Shown one piece after another: positions 1-6,913 of a stretch of 34,332 nucleotides of DNA (positions are counted from its first letter, which is position 1; every line of letters starts with the position of its first letter). The notes beneath the pieces were generated by a model, which worked only from the letters and a program-made list of their open reading frames with translations, made no database searches and was not told the DNA's origin. Position numbers and translations under genes: made by a program. The DNA is from Candidatus Pacearchaeota archaeon (lineage in GTDB: Archaea; Nanobdellota; Nanobdellia; Pacearchaeales; GW2011-AR1): positions 1-34,332 of the forward strand of contig JACPGZ010000049.1 in the NCBI GenBank assembly GCA_016188895.1, in the 5' to 3' direction.

Positions 1-87
1 TCTGTATCTGCAACAAAGAAAAGAAACATGTACCATGAAGCAAAAGTAAAATATTGGGCTTATAATCTTCTTCAAGGAGTTACTTGA
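1..87 (+). CDS. Transposase C-terminal end (IS4/IS5-like DDE), cut by window edge
   Basis: An open frame enters from the left edge and ends at TGA 85-87, giving 28 residues that include ATKKRNMYHEAKVKYWAYN. The same residues end the longer transposase remnant at 9454-9699 on the other strand, and that copy shows the Y..R...E......R signature of IS4/IS5-type DDE transposases, so the family call comes from the second copy. The DNA is identical to the second copy over the whole stretch, which points to a recent common origin. Whether the element is complete upstream cannot be seen here. Confidence 0.7.
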   Translation, partial: SVSATKKRNMYHEAKVKYWAYNLLQGVT

Positions 88-141
88 TTGTTAAATAATA
101 GCTAATGCTATGTTATAAATCGAGAGTTATACAACACAGCA
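1..141 (+). repeat. IS right-end, copy A of a long inverted repeat
   Basis: Bases 1-102 are identical to the reverse complement of 9439-9540. From 103 to about 141 the two copies stay alignable with scattered mismatches, mostly transitions, ending at acaacacagca, after which they diverge. The end of homology at about 141 is the likely outer border of the insertion sequence. Near the border copy B has a perfect GCTGTGTTGT/ACAACACAGC inverted repeat, whereas copy A has GCTATGTTAT in the first arm. Confidence 0.85.
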
Positions 142-518
142 CAATATATAATAAGGACATAATTTATGTTGCTCCAGCACTTATATCTGATCAAGGTTAT
201 GAGATAATTACAGTAGGATGTTTTGATAAAATTCCTTTACTAAAGGTGGTTAATGTCTTAGAAAAAAAATTGAATGGCGAATTAATCTCTATACAGCAAC
301 GGAAACTTAATTCTATCTCTGTTATGAAGATTCATCCTGAATTGACTAATAAGCAAAAACATGCTATGCAATTAGCAATAAAAAATGGTTACTATCGTTC
401 ACCTAGAAAAATTGATCTAAAACAGCTTGCAAAACTTGCTGGTTTAAGTTTTTCAACTTTTCAAGTTCATTTGAGAAAAGCCGAGGAAAAACTTATGCCT
501 TATTTCTTTGAGCAATAG
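105..518 (+). pseudogene. HTH_10 (Bat-type) regulator, N-terminus lost at IS border
   Basis: The last ~60 residues are a clear HTH_10 domain of the archaeal bacterio-opsin-activator type: L-T-x-K-Q-x-x-A, then NGYYRSPRKIDLKQLAKLAG and a recognition helix followed by HLRKAEEKL. About 60 residues before it (IIYVAPALISDQGYEIITVG onwards) look like the second half of the N-terminal domain seen in DPANN members of this family, which are usually around 200 residues or more as I recall them. Here only 137 are open, and the first ~12 codons, including the ATG, lie inside the IS end. The upstream half is therefore probably removed by the insertion. It could still be expressed as a short HTH protein, but I infer a disrupted gene. 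Confidence 0.65.
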
Positions 519-587
519 CTAACAATAGCTTAAATACACGATATATATCGCTAGAAAATTTATATTTCCTTCTAGAACGATTTTTTA

Positions 588-1052
588 ATGGTAAAATTAT
601 CTCAAAAATTTGTTAGAAAGTTACTAGATATATACAAGCCAGTATATAGATATTTGAGATCAGCTGAAATTGAATTTCCAAGAGCAAGAGGAACATTTCT
701 TGTTCCTTATGCTGAATATTTAAATGAAAATATTGGGCATTTTACAAATACAGAAGCGTGTATCTGCCTTAATCAGTTATGTTATGTATTTTTTGCGCAT
801 GGTGTTAAAGAAGGAATATGGAATAATATAAACTTAGAAGAATTTCTTTCTTTACGAAATGAAAATATGTTTATTGTAAGCTCAAATTATAAATTTAGAA
901 GAGTTATTAATCCCAGAGAAACTAATATTAATGGACAAATTGAATTAATTAAGCTAAGAAAGTGTAAGGATTTTTACATAGCAAAATTAGATTTTTCTTT
1001 TGAAAATAAGGTGATATATGGAAATTTGGAGCTAATTCTGAAACTAAAATGA
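588..1052 (+). CDS. Possible FcoT-like hotdog thioesterase-family protein
   Basis: A 154-residue soluble protein. The segment ENIGHFTNTEACICLNQLCY (residues ~45-64) resembles the GHF-x-A-x-E-x-N-x-C-x-N-Q-L-x-Y region I recall from FcoT-like proteins, which have a hotdog fold. The match is from memory and over one segment only, so the function is tentative. The start at 588 follows a TATA-like stretch (aaatttatattt, about 555-567). Upstream lies a 12-bp perfect palindrome CGATATATATCG at 539-550. The stop overlaps the next gene by four bases (ATGA), so the two are probably translated from one message. No acyl-CoA or fatty-acid genes are adjacent to support a pathway. Confidence 0.45.
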   Translation: MVKLSQKFVRKLLDIYKPVYRYLRSAEIEFPRARGTFLVPYAEYLNENIGHFTNTEACICLNQLCYVFFAHGVKEGIWNNINLEEFLSLRNENMFIVSSNYKFRRVINPRETNINGQIELIKLRKCKDFYIAKLDFSFENKVIYGNLELILKLK

Positions 1053-1498
1053 AAAATCTTGAAGATAAGGTTTCAGATGAAAATATAGTAGAAAAATTGT
1101 ATACATGGAGTAAGAACTATGTAAATTATAAAATTGGTTCTATTGCAGGACTGATTGGTGGAAGTGTAGTTTACTATATTAATAGAGAGCACGGATTTAT
1201 TCCAGCTGCAGGAGCATTTGGTAAACAATTTCTTTATAATCTTTTTATTGGAGGATTTAATGTAAAGACTTGCGAGAAGTTAGCTACTAAAATAAAATCT
1301 AAATCAATAGCAATTGCTGCTTCAACTTTAGTTCCAACATTTCAAGCTTTTGCTATTACTTATTCTATCCATAAATTTGGCGGAACCCCAGAAGCTTTTG
1401 ATTCTTCTATATGGCAGGTTTATGTCAATATTCCAATTTGTTTTGCGTTCGGATTAATTTATAGAAAAAGATATGAAAATCCCTGTAAAAATGATTAA
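1049..1498 (+). CDS. Small multi-spanning membrane protein, unknown
   Basis: A 149-residue protein with a charged N-terminus (about 25 residues), a glycine-rich hydrophobic segment IGSIAGLIGGSVVYYI near residue 30, further hydrophobic stretches near residues 55-70 and 88-105, and a last one at about 125-140, before a basic tail. Three to four membrane passes are likely. It overlaps the preceding FcoT-like gene by ATGA and so probably acts with it. I do not recognise the family. It ends 8 bases before the convergent permease gene. Confidence 0.7.
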   Translation: MKNLEDKVSDENIVEKLYTWSKNYVNYKIGSIAGLIGGSVVYYINREHGFIPAAGAFGKQFLYNLFIGGFNVKTCEKLATKIKSKSIAIAASTLVPTFQAFAITYSIHKFGGTPEAFDSSIWQVYVNIPICFAFGLIYRKRYENPCKND

Positions 1499-1505
1499 AT
1501 GATTT

Positions 1506-2633
1506 TTATCTCAACAATGTAATTATTTCCATTACAACAGCAAGCACGAATATTATTGAAATAACTGCAATTATGAACCAGTTTATCGGGATTGAATATT
1601 CTGGTTTTCTTTCACTTTCCTGCTTTGCTTTTTTGTTTATTAAAAGGATTATAAATGCAAGAATCCCTCCTGAAATAGCTCCTGCGATTCCGATAATATT
1701 AATAAATGTTACAAGATTAAATAGTTTGATAACAATAAAAAAGATCAAGACAGTTATATTTATTAGAAAAAGAGCTTTATTTTTAGAGATTTTGAAATCA
1801 AAATTATACATATCAATAAATGCTGTATTTAATGCTGCAAAAGAAGTGAACATTGTTATAATTCCGAGTGAAATGAAGAATTTATTCAAACCAAGAGTAA
1901 AGATTTCTGGAACATCTATTCCTAAAGAACCTACAACAGACAATGTTAAAAAACTATATAGTATAAACGGAATAATTGTTCCTATAATTATTGTTTTTTT
2001 ATAGAGTTTATTATTTTTTAAGACAAGAGAAGATTCTTTTAAGTCTGAAAATGCGAGATATGCAAATATTATAACTCCCATTGGTATCAGGGTATTATTA
2101 AAATGAAATGTTGTTAAATTTTCAATTTTTATATTTTTTAAGAGAGATAGCACCAAGACCATAGATATCAGAGCCATGATACTTACGCCAAATATCTCAA
2201 CTTTTTTGACTCTTTTTAATCCACCATATGATAATGCAGTCATAATTATCCAGAATAAAATGCCTATATGCAATGAATATTCAGATGTATTGAAAAAAAG
2301 ATTGCTTATGCTTTCACCCTCTCCTATAAGATATGCTATAAGTGCAGAATAATTTATAAATAATACTCCGATAAAAACAATTAATTTTCCGCTTCTACCA
2401 AGATATTTTTCAGCATCTCCTGGAAGATGGTGGTCTTCTTTTGATCTAAGTATGATTTCACCGTAATATAAATTAATTAAAAGAATAATAATCCCAATTA
2501 ATACAAGATGGAATAAACCAATTGCAAATCCTGATTGTGCAACAACATAAGGAATTCCTAAATAACCAGCTCCTATTGCTGTTCCTGCAAGTATTGCTAT
2601 TGCTCCAAACAAGTTTCCTCTTTTTTTCACCAT
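1506..2633 (-). CDS. Amino acid permease, HAAAP/APC-type (aromatic amino acid transporter-like)
   Basis: A 375-residue integral membrane protein with about 11 hydrophobic helices. The first helix carries GAIAILAGTAIGAGYLGIPY, the G-[ST]-x-I-G-A-G motif by which LeuT-fold permeases of the hydroxy/aromatic amino acid permease (HAAAP) family bind substrate and cation. Its length is close to family members such as TyrP and Mtr (around 400). The predicted role is amino acid uptake across the cytoplasmic membrane, probably cation-coupled; the substrate cannot be read from the sequence. Its upstream region (2634-2650) runs straight into the palindromic repeat array next to tRNA-Arg, so any promoter lies in or beside that array. 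Confidence 0.85.
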   Translation of the reverse strand: MVKKRGNLFGAIAILAGTAIGAGYLGIPYVVAQSGFAIGLFHLVLIGIIILLINLYYGEIILRSKEDHHLPGDAEKYLGRSGKLIVFIGVLFINYSALIAYLIGEGESISNLFFNTSEYSLHIGILFWIIMTALSYGGLKRVKKVEIFGVSIMALISMVLVLSLLKNIKIENLTTFHFNNTLIPMGVIIFAYLAFSDLKESSLVLKNNKLYKKTIIIGTIIPFILYSFLTLSVVGSLGIDVPEIFTLGLNKFFISLGIITMFTSFAALNTAFIDMYNFDFKISKNKALFLINITVLIFFIVIKLFNLVTFINIIGIAGAISGGILAFIILLINKKAKQESERKPEYSIPINWFIIAVISIIFVLAVVMEIITLLR

Positions 2634-2644
2634 TTTTTATAGTT

Positions 2645-2748
2645 CTATTCAACTGCAATGCCCTACGCAGTGGGCCAGTTCTCTGTGTTTCCGATGCCCG
2701 TCCTCTATGCCTCGCGACGCCCTATGCGTAATGGGCATGGAATGGGCT
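2645..2748 (-). repeat. Degenerate array of 36-bp palindromic repeat units
   Basis: Read on the minus strand this stretch contains GCCCATTCCAT, a GCCCATTACG-type unit with GGGCGTCGCG, a partial unit with GGGCATCGGAAACACA, and GCCCACTGCGTAGGGCATTG. These match the better-preserved array at 23063-23197 and the single copy at 28482-28503. It begins right after the 3' end of tRNA-Arg and reaches the upstream region of the permease gene. Confidence 0.75.
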
Positions 2749-2749
2749 A

Positions 2750-2821
2750 TGAACCCGGAGGGAATTGAACCCCCATTGACCGGTCCGAAGCCGATTAGCC
2801 TTTCCATTAGCTGACGGGTTC
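2750..2821 (-). tRNA. tRNA-Arg (anticodon TCG)
   Basis: A 72-base cloverleaf on the minus strand. The acceptor stem GAACCCG pairs with CGGGTTC. The anticodon stem ATCGG/CCGGT encloses the loop CTTCGGA, with anticodon TCG for CGN arginine codons. The T-arm GGGGG-TTCAATT-CCCTC has one G-U pair. The D-stem is short (AGC/GCT). The discriminator base is A and CCA is not encoded. No intron is visible. On the same strand a TATA-like aatatataaagg lies about 35-45 bases upstream. Confidence 0.92.
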
Positions 2822-2835
2822 ATCAGACAACCAAG

Positions 2836-2855
2836 GTTTTCTGATGTACTTTCCT
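2836..2855 (-). repeat. 20-bp element shared with the tRNA-His upstream region
   Basis: gttttctgatgtactttcct (plus strand) is identical to 28531-28550. A second shared word, cttagaccatct, lies at 2865-2876 here and at 28510-28521 there, so the two words appear in opposite order at the two loci. Both loci lie upstream of a minus-strand tRNA gene. At this locus the second word is part of a hairpin with perfect 7-bp arms (TTCTTAG at 2863-2869, CTAAGAA at 2878-2884). The TATA-like sequence of the tRNA lies between the two words. Confidence 0.7.
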
Positions 2856-2945
2856 TTATATATTCTTAGACCATCTACTAAGAAATTTCTAGATTCCTTA
2901 ATGTCATTAGGAAAGATATTTAATATATAAATCTTAATAGATGCT

Positions 2946-3050
2946 ATGAAAAAGGGAATAAACTGGGAGAATATTCTTTTTTGGATTGCTATTATAATAT
3001 TTTTAATAATTATACTATACTTATTTTTATCAGGCAGGGCTTTCAAATGA
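2946..3050 (+). CDS. 34-residue single-pass membrane protein, first gene of a small pair
   Basis: The short frame reads MKKGINWENILFWIAIIIFL and continues hydrophobic to a basic end (GRAFK). One membrane helix follows a short polar head. Its stop overlaps the next start as ATGA, and the same two-gene layout recurs at 33991-34321, where the first product is MINWKDIAFWILIVLAIIML and the second is clearly homologous to the second here. That recurrence is the main reason to call such a short frame a gene. The function is unknown. Confidence 0.65.
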   Translation: MKKGINWENILFWIAIIIFLIIILYLFLSGRAFK

Positions 3051-3268
3051 AGATGGACATTAGAGATATTCTTTTTTGGATATTTCTTTTACTTAGTATA
3101 ATTTTAGTATTATGGGCTATATTTGGGAATAGTCCAACAGAATTCATTGCTATAATAACTCTGATTTTTACTTTGTTATTAAAGATATGGTCTATAAGTG
3201 ATAGATTAATTAGACTGGAAATGCGATTTAATGCATTAGCCAGAGACTTTAAAGAGCATATAAAATGA
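3047..3268 (+). CDS. Small membrane protein with ILFWI...FGNSPT motif
   Basis: 73 residues from the ATG at 3047, chosen because it overlaps the upstream stop; the earlier in-frame ATG at 2981 would bury the other small gene. The protein starts MKMDIRDILFWIFLLLSIIL, followed by WAIFGNSPTEF, a second hydrophobic helix, and an amphipathic, charged C-terminal helix (RLEMRFNALARDFKEHIK). The paralogue at 34073-34321 has the same ILFWIF, FGNSPT and C-terminal NDFKE features. Two membrane helices with a cytoplasmic or coiled tail are likely. The function is unknown, but the tail could be an interaction segment. Confidence 0.75.
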   Translation: MKMDIRDILFWIFLLLSIILVLWAIFGNSPTEFIAIITLIFTLLLKIWSISDRLIRLEMRFNALARDFKEHIK

Positions 3269-3341
3269 GGAATTGAAATGAAAAACCGCAACCAAAACAT
3301 TTAAATATACTATTAACTAATTGTTTATAACTATTAACAAA

Positions 3342-3941
3342 ATGTTAACAGAAAATAATCTAGCACAAAAAATAATGTTAATCTTATTAAAAGATTTATC
3401 CAGTAGCCACACTGTTACATCACTTGCAAAAGAATTGCACATTACTAGGGTTGGAGCGTGGAAAACCCTAAAAAAACTCGAAAAAGATGAATTAATAATG
3501 CTTGACCAAATTGGAAATAGCAGGACTAGTATATACACTATAAAACTCAATTGGAATAATATTATCACAAAAAAAACTCTAGTACTTTATCTTGCTCAAG
3601 AATCTTTAAAATATAAAAAATGGCAATTTAATTTTTCTAATTTAGAAGCACAAGTAGATTTTCTGATTTTATATGGCAGCATTCTCAATTCACCTAAAGA
3701 AGCAAAAGATATAGATATTTTAGATATGGCTAACAAAAGAAATCTTAATGAAATAAACAATATAATTATTAAAATACAAAAAACTCAATCTAAGAAAATT
3801 CATTCTATTAATCTAACTCAAAAAGAATTTAAAGAAGAATTAAAAAAACCAAACAAAGCATTTATAGATGCAATAAGACAGGGAATTATATTATTTGGAC
3901 AGGAAAAATTTATTAATTTTATCAGGAGTTTAAACTCATGA
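3342..3941 (+). CDS. HTH-nucleotidyltransferase (MNT antitoxin-like) protein
   Basis: 199 residues. Residues ~1-70 form a winged helix-turn-helix (TVTSLAKELHITRVGAWKTL). Residues ~105-199 form a minimal nucleotidyltransferase with the GS pair at 112-113 in LILYGSILNS and the D-x-D pair at 123/125 (AKDIDIL). In MNT/HEPN toxin-antitoxin systems this enzyme AMPylates and silences the HEPN RNase; the fused HTH suggests autoregulation. I place the start at 3342, about 38 bases after the TATA-like tttaaatatac. The stop overlaps the next frame (ATGA), which is a cut-down HEPN partner, so the system may be a relic. Confidence 0.8.
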   Translation: MLTENNLAQKIMLILLKDLSSSHTVTSLAKELHITRVGAWKTLKKLEKDELIMLDQIGNSRTSIYTIKLNWNNIITKKTLVLYLAQESLKYKKWQFNFSNLEAQVDFLILYGSILNSPKEAKDIDILDMANKRNLNEINNIIIKIQKTQSKKIHSINLTQKEFKEELKKPNKAFIDAIRQGIILFGQEKFINFIRSLNS

Positions 3942-4081
3942 TAACAGAAAAAGAACTCAAGGATTGTTTCAAAATAGCTTTAAAAGATGAAGAAAGAGGC
4001 AGAAAACATAAGCATTTGAAATATAAGGAACTCAAGAATACTATTCTCACAACTAAAAATCTCTCTAAAAATTTAAAATGA
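3938..4081 (+). pseudogene. Truncated HEPN partner (47 codons) between MNT gene and polX
   Basis: The frame starts on the stop of the MNT gene and ends on the start of polX, both as ATGA. Its first 30 residues (ITEKELKDCFKIALKDEERG, then RKHKHLKYKE) resemble the N-terminus of archaeal HEPN proteins that follow such MNT genes. The rest of the HEPN fold, about 100 residues including the R-x4-6-H motif, is absent. The simplest reading is a deletion that removed the toxin body and joined the remnant to polX. It could still serve as a translational coupler. The resemblance to HEPN is from memory, not from a search. Confidence 0.55.
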
Positions 4082-5805
4082 AAAACCTAGAAATCGCAAA
4101 AATTCTTTATGAAATTGCAGAAATGCTTGAGATAAAAGGGGTTGAGTTCAAGCCAAGGGCATATCAGAGAGCTGCACAATCTATTGAAAGCATATCAGAG
4201 GATATTGTTGATTTATATAAAAAAGGCGGAGTGAAAGAGCTTGAGAAAATTCCAGGTGTTGGCGAGCATATTGCTTTGAAAATAAAAGAGCTAATTGAAA
4301 CAGGAAAACTAAAATATTATGAGGATTTGAAGAAACAGATGCCAATGAATGTTGATGAGCTTAGGCATGTTCATGGAATGGGGCCAAAGAGAATAAAACT
4401 TCTTTATCAGAAATTAAAGATAAAAAATCTCCGTGAGCTTGAAAAAGCTGCAAAAGAGCATAAGATACAGAAGATAAAAGGATTAGGAGCAAAGGTTGAA
4501 GAAGATATCTTAAAAGGCATAGAATTTGCCAAACAGGGACATAAAAGATTTTTGCTTGGTTATATTATTCCAATTGCAGATGACATAAAGAAAAAACTTT
4601 TGAGGATTAAAGGTGTGAAAAAGGTCGAGATTGCAGGCTCGTATCGCAGGATGAAAGAAAGTATTGGAGATATTGATATTCTTGTAAGTGCTTTAAATCC
4701 GAAGCAAGTTATGGAGCATTTTGTAAAGATGGATGATGTTTCAGATGTATTAGCACATGGCGCAACAAAAAGCATTGTTAGATTAAATAATGGATTACAG
4801 GTTGATGTGCGTGTTTTAAAAGAGAATGAGTTTGGAAGTGCTCTGCAGTATTTTACAGGGAACAAGGAGCATAATATTGAATTAAGAAAGATTGCATTGA
4901 GCAAAGGTTATACTTTGAGCGAGTATGGGTTATTCACAATTAAGGGAAAGAAATGGATTGCAGGCAGGACAGAAGAAGAGATTTACAAAAAACTAGGAAT
5001 TGATATTATGGCTCCTGAAATGAGAGAGAATATTGGCGAGATAGAAGCTGCAAAAAAACATGCTCTGCCTAATTTGATTGATTATGGAGAGGCAAAAGGA
5101 GATTTTCAAATGCATACAATATGGAGTGATGGAAGCAACAGCATTGAAGAGATGGTAAAATCAGCTGTGAGTCTTGGACGGAAGTTTATCACAATTACAG
5201 ATCATGTCGGACAACTTGCAATTGCACATGCATTAGATAAAAGAAGAATAGAAAAGCAGGCAAAGGAAATAGAGAAGATAAGAAGAAAGTATGACAATAG
5301 CATTAGGATTTTTCATGGAGCAGAGGTTGATATTTTAAAGAATGGAAGGCTTGCAATGGAGAGAAATTTGCAGGATAAGTTAGATGTAATACTTGCAAGC
5401 ATCCACTCCGCATTTAAGATGAGTGAGAAAGATATGACATCTCGTATTTTAAATGCATTGGATAAAGACAGGGTGCATATATTTGCTCATCCAACAGGCA
5501 GGCTTATTAATAAAAGAGAAGGTTATGCTGTAAATCTTGCAAAATTGTTTGAAGCTGCAAAAAGAACAAATACCTTTCTTGAGATTAACTGCTATCCAGA
5601 GAGAATGGACCTTGATGGAGTGCATGTAAAGGCTGCAAAAGATGTTGGATGCTTATTCTCGATTGGGACTGACTCGCATAACAAAACTCATATGAATTTT
5701 TTAAAGCTTGGTGAGGCAATTGCAAGACGCGGATGGCTTGAGTCAAGGCATGTGCTGAACACATTTCCTGTGAATAGAATTGAGAAGATTTTAGAGGGGA
5801 AGTGA
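4078..5805 (+). CDS. polX: DNA polymerase X with C-terminal PHP domain
   Basis: 575 residues, the usual length of prokaryotic PolX. Residues 1-150 are the 8-kDa-type and helix-hairpin-helix region (IPGVGEHIALKIKEL at 58-72, VHGMGPKRIKLLYQKL at 98-113). Residues ~150-315 are the Pol-beta-like palm, with GS at 187-188 and catalytic aspartates at 198, 200 and 243 (GDIDIL, VDVRV). Residues ~338-575 are the PHP phosphoesterase (FQMHTIWSDGS, ITITDHVG, HGAEVDI, FAHPTGR, IGTDSHN), which gives 3'-5' exonuclease or phosphatase activity in bacterial PolX. The likely role is gap filling in base excision repair. It is coupled by overlap to the HEPN remnant. Its last codons are duplicated 636 bp downstream, after vapBC. 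Confidence 0.95.
   Translation: MKNLEIAKILYEIAEMLEIKGVEFKPRAYQRAAQSIESISEDIVDLYKKGGVKELEKIPGVGEHIALKIKELIETGKLKYYEDLKKQMPMNVDELRHVHGMGPKRIKLLYQKLKIKNLRELEKAAKEHKIQKIKGLGAKVEEDILKGIEFAKQGHKRFLLGYIIPIADDIKKKLLRIKGVKKVEIAGSYRRMKESIGDIDILVSALNPKQVMEHFVKMDDVSDVLAHGATKSIVRLNNGLQVDVRVLKENEFGSALQYFTGNKEHNIELRKIALSKGYTLSEYGLFTIKGKKWIAGRTEEEIYKKLGIDIMAPEMRENIGEIEAAKKHALPNLIDYGEAKGDFQMHTIWSDGSNSIEEMVKSAVSLGRKFITITDHVGQLAIAHALDKRRIEKQAKEIEKIRRKYDNSIRIFHGAEVDILKNGRLAMERNLQDKLDVILASIHSAFKMSEKDMTSRILNALDKDRVHIFAHPTGRLINKREGYAVNLAKLFEAAKRTNTFLEINCYPERMDLDGVHVKAAKDVGCLFSIGTDSHNKTHMNFLKLGEAIARRGWLESRHVLNTFPVNRIEKILEGK
5782..5805 (+). repeat. 24-bp direct repeat, left copy (polX 3' end)
   Basis: The last eight codons of polX (EKILEGK plus TGA) recur at 6418-6441 with a single mismatch (23 of 24), a synonymous AAG to AAA change in the same frame. 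The pair brackets exactly the vapBC module and its promoter. Confidence 0.85.
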
Positions 5806-5848
5806 CTAAAAGCAAAAGATTTATATAGGTATGTATGTATATATAAAT

Positions 5849-6061
5849 ATGGCTAAAATAATAAGCATCTCTGATGATGTATATAGATCATTAACAGTTC
5901 TAAAAGGTAAAGAAAGTTATTCAAATTTAATTAGAAAACTCGTCAAAAGAAAAACAAACAAGGATAAAATATTAGAATTTGCCGGAACAGGGGGCATGGA
6001 CGAAAATGAAGTTAAAAAAATCAGAGAGGAATGGAGAAAGTGGTCAGGAAAATATGCTTAG
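5849..6061 (+). CDS. vapB: VapB-type antitoxin
   Basis: 70 residues from ATG 5849. It begins MAKIISISDDVYRSLTVLKG, a ribbon-helix-helix-like N-terminus found in archaeal VapB antitoxins, with KESYSNLIRKLVKRK next and an acidic-to-basic C-terminal tail that would wrap the toxin. The start was chosen over ATG 5831 because the family begins with M-x-K-x-I-x-I and because the TATA box (tttatata, 5820-5827) lies about 22 bases before it, fitting a leaderless message. The end overlaps vapC by 31 bases. The AT repeat tatgtatgtatatata between the TATA box and the start is a plausible autoregulatory site. Confidence 0.88.
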   Translation: MAKIISISDDVYRSLTVLKGKESYSNLIRKLVKRKTNKDKILEFAGTGGMDENEVKKIREEWRKWSGKYA

Positions 6062-6414
6062 ATTCAGATACTATTATTGGTTTATTAAAGAATGATGATA
6101 AGACTATTGCTATAATTGCATCACTTGATGCAGATTTCTATATAACTTCTATTACTTTATTTGAAATATGGACGGGGAGAAAAGATGAAGAAAATATTTC
6201 AGAACTATTAGCTTGGCTTGATACTCTGGAATTTGGCAAGGAGGAAGCGTTAGTATCAGCTGATTTAAGACGAAAATTAAGGAAGTTGGGACAAGAAATT
6301 GATATAAGAGATCTTTTTATAGCATCTATTTGCATTAAAAATGAATTAGAATTGTTTACACATAACAAAAAACACTTTGAACGATTTAAACAATTTGGAT
6401 TGAAGTTGGTTTAA
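6031..6414 (+). CDS. vapC: VapC toxin, PIN-domain RNase
   Basis: Up to 127 residues. PIN-domain acidic residues are at D11 (ICLDSDTIIGLL), E45 (SITLFEIWTG) and D91/D94 (EIDIRDLFIASI), with FTHNKKHF at 109-116 in the usual fourth position. VapC proteins cleave RNA, often tRNA or rRNA, when released from VapB. The ATG at 6031 lies inside vapB; a GTG at 6040 is also possible, so the first three residues are uncertain. The module with its promoter is enclosed by the duplicated polX 3' end, suggesting it arrived as a unit. Confidence 0.92.
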   Translation: MEKVVRKICLDSDTIIGLLKNDDKTIAIIASLDADFYITSITLFEIWTGRKDEENISELLAWLDTLEFGKEEALVSADLRRKLRKLGQEIDIRDLFIASICIKNELELFTHNKKHFERFKQFGLKLV

Positions 6415-6417
6415 GGA

Positions 6418-6441
6418 GAGAAAATTTTAGAGGGGAAGTGA
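6418..6441 (+). repeat. 24-bp direct repeat, right copy (orphan polX 3' end)
   Basis: It matches 5782-5805 at 23 of 24 bases and lies four bases after the vapC stop. Here it is not joined to any gene, although in frame it would still encode EKILEGK and a stop. The strict reading-frame conservation suggests it is a displaced original end of polX. Confidence 0.85.
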
Positions 6442-6549
6442 AAACAAGAAGGGCATTTTTCTGAAATAGAAGGGTTTTAACTTGACATATAAGCAATTCT
6501 GTCATCACTTGCCGATAGGTTTATAAATGAAACAACATTTCCAAATTGT

Positions 6550-6894
6550 ATGAAGAAAGCATTATTAACTCTTGCAGCAATGTTAACATTAACTGGTTGT
6601 TCAGACAAATTAATAGAAGGAAAGATTGTTGGAGAAAATGAAATTAAGCCAGGTGTTGTTCAAAAAATTATCTTTAATGTTCCTAAAGGAAGATCATATA
6701 CTATTCAAGATGATTCTGGAAAATTTTATATGGCGATTGTTACTAATGGAGAAGATCCATTAAATGAAGGAGATGAAGGCTCATTTAAGTTAGGAGAAAA
6801 ATTATTTTCAAGTTCATTTGAACATTATGTTGATGGAAAGAGACAAGAACATAATGTTACTGCTTATAAACTTGATGAGTACAATTTAAGGTAA
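6550..6894 (+). CDS. Small lipoprotein, unknown function
   Basis: 114 residues. The N-terminus MKKALLTLAAMLTLTGCSDK is a lipoprotein signal with lipobox LTGC, cleaved before C17. The mature ~98-residue domain is polar, alternating and glycine-rich (EGKIVGENEIKPG, IIFNVPKGRSYTIQDDSGKF), which suggests a small beta-barrel or OB-like fold; this is a guess from pattern only. A TATA-like gtttataaatg lies about 22 bases before the start. It stands alone between vapBC and the convergent thermosome gene. I cannot assign a family. Confidence 0.75.
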   Translation: MKKALLTLAAMLTLTGCSDKLIEGKIVGENEIKPGVVQKIIFNVPKGRSYTIQDDSGKFYMAIVTNGEDPLNEGDEGSFKLGEKLFSSSFEHYVDGKRQEHNVTAYKLDEYNLR

Positions 6895-6913
6895 TTGTCA
6901 GTGCAACTAAACC

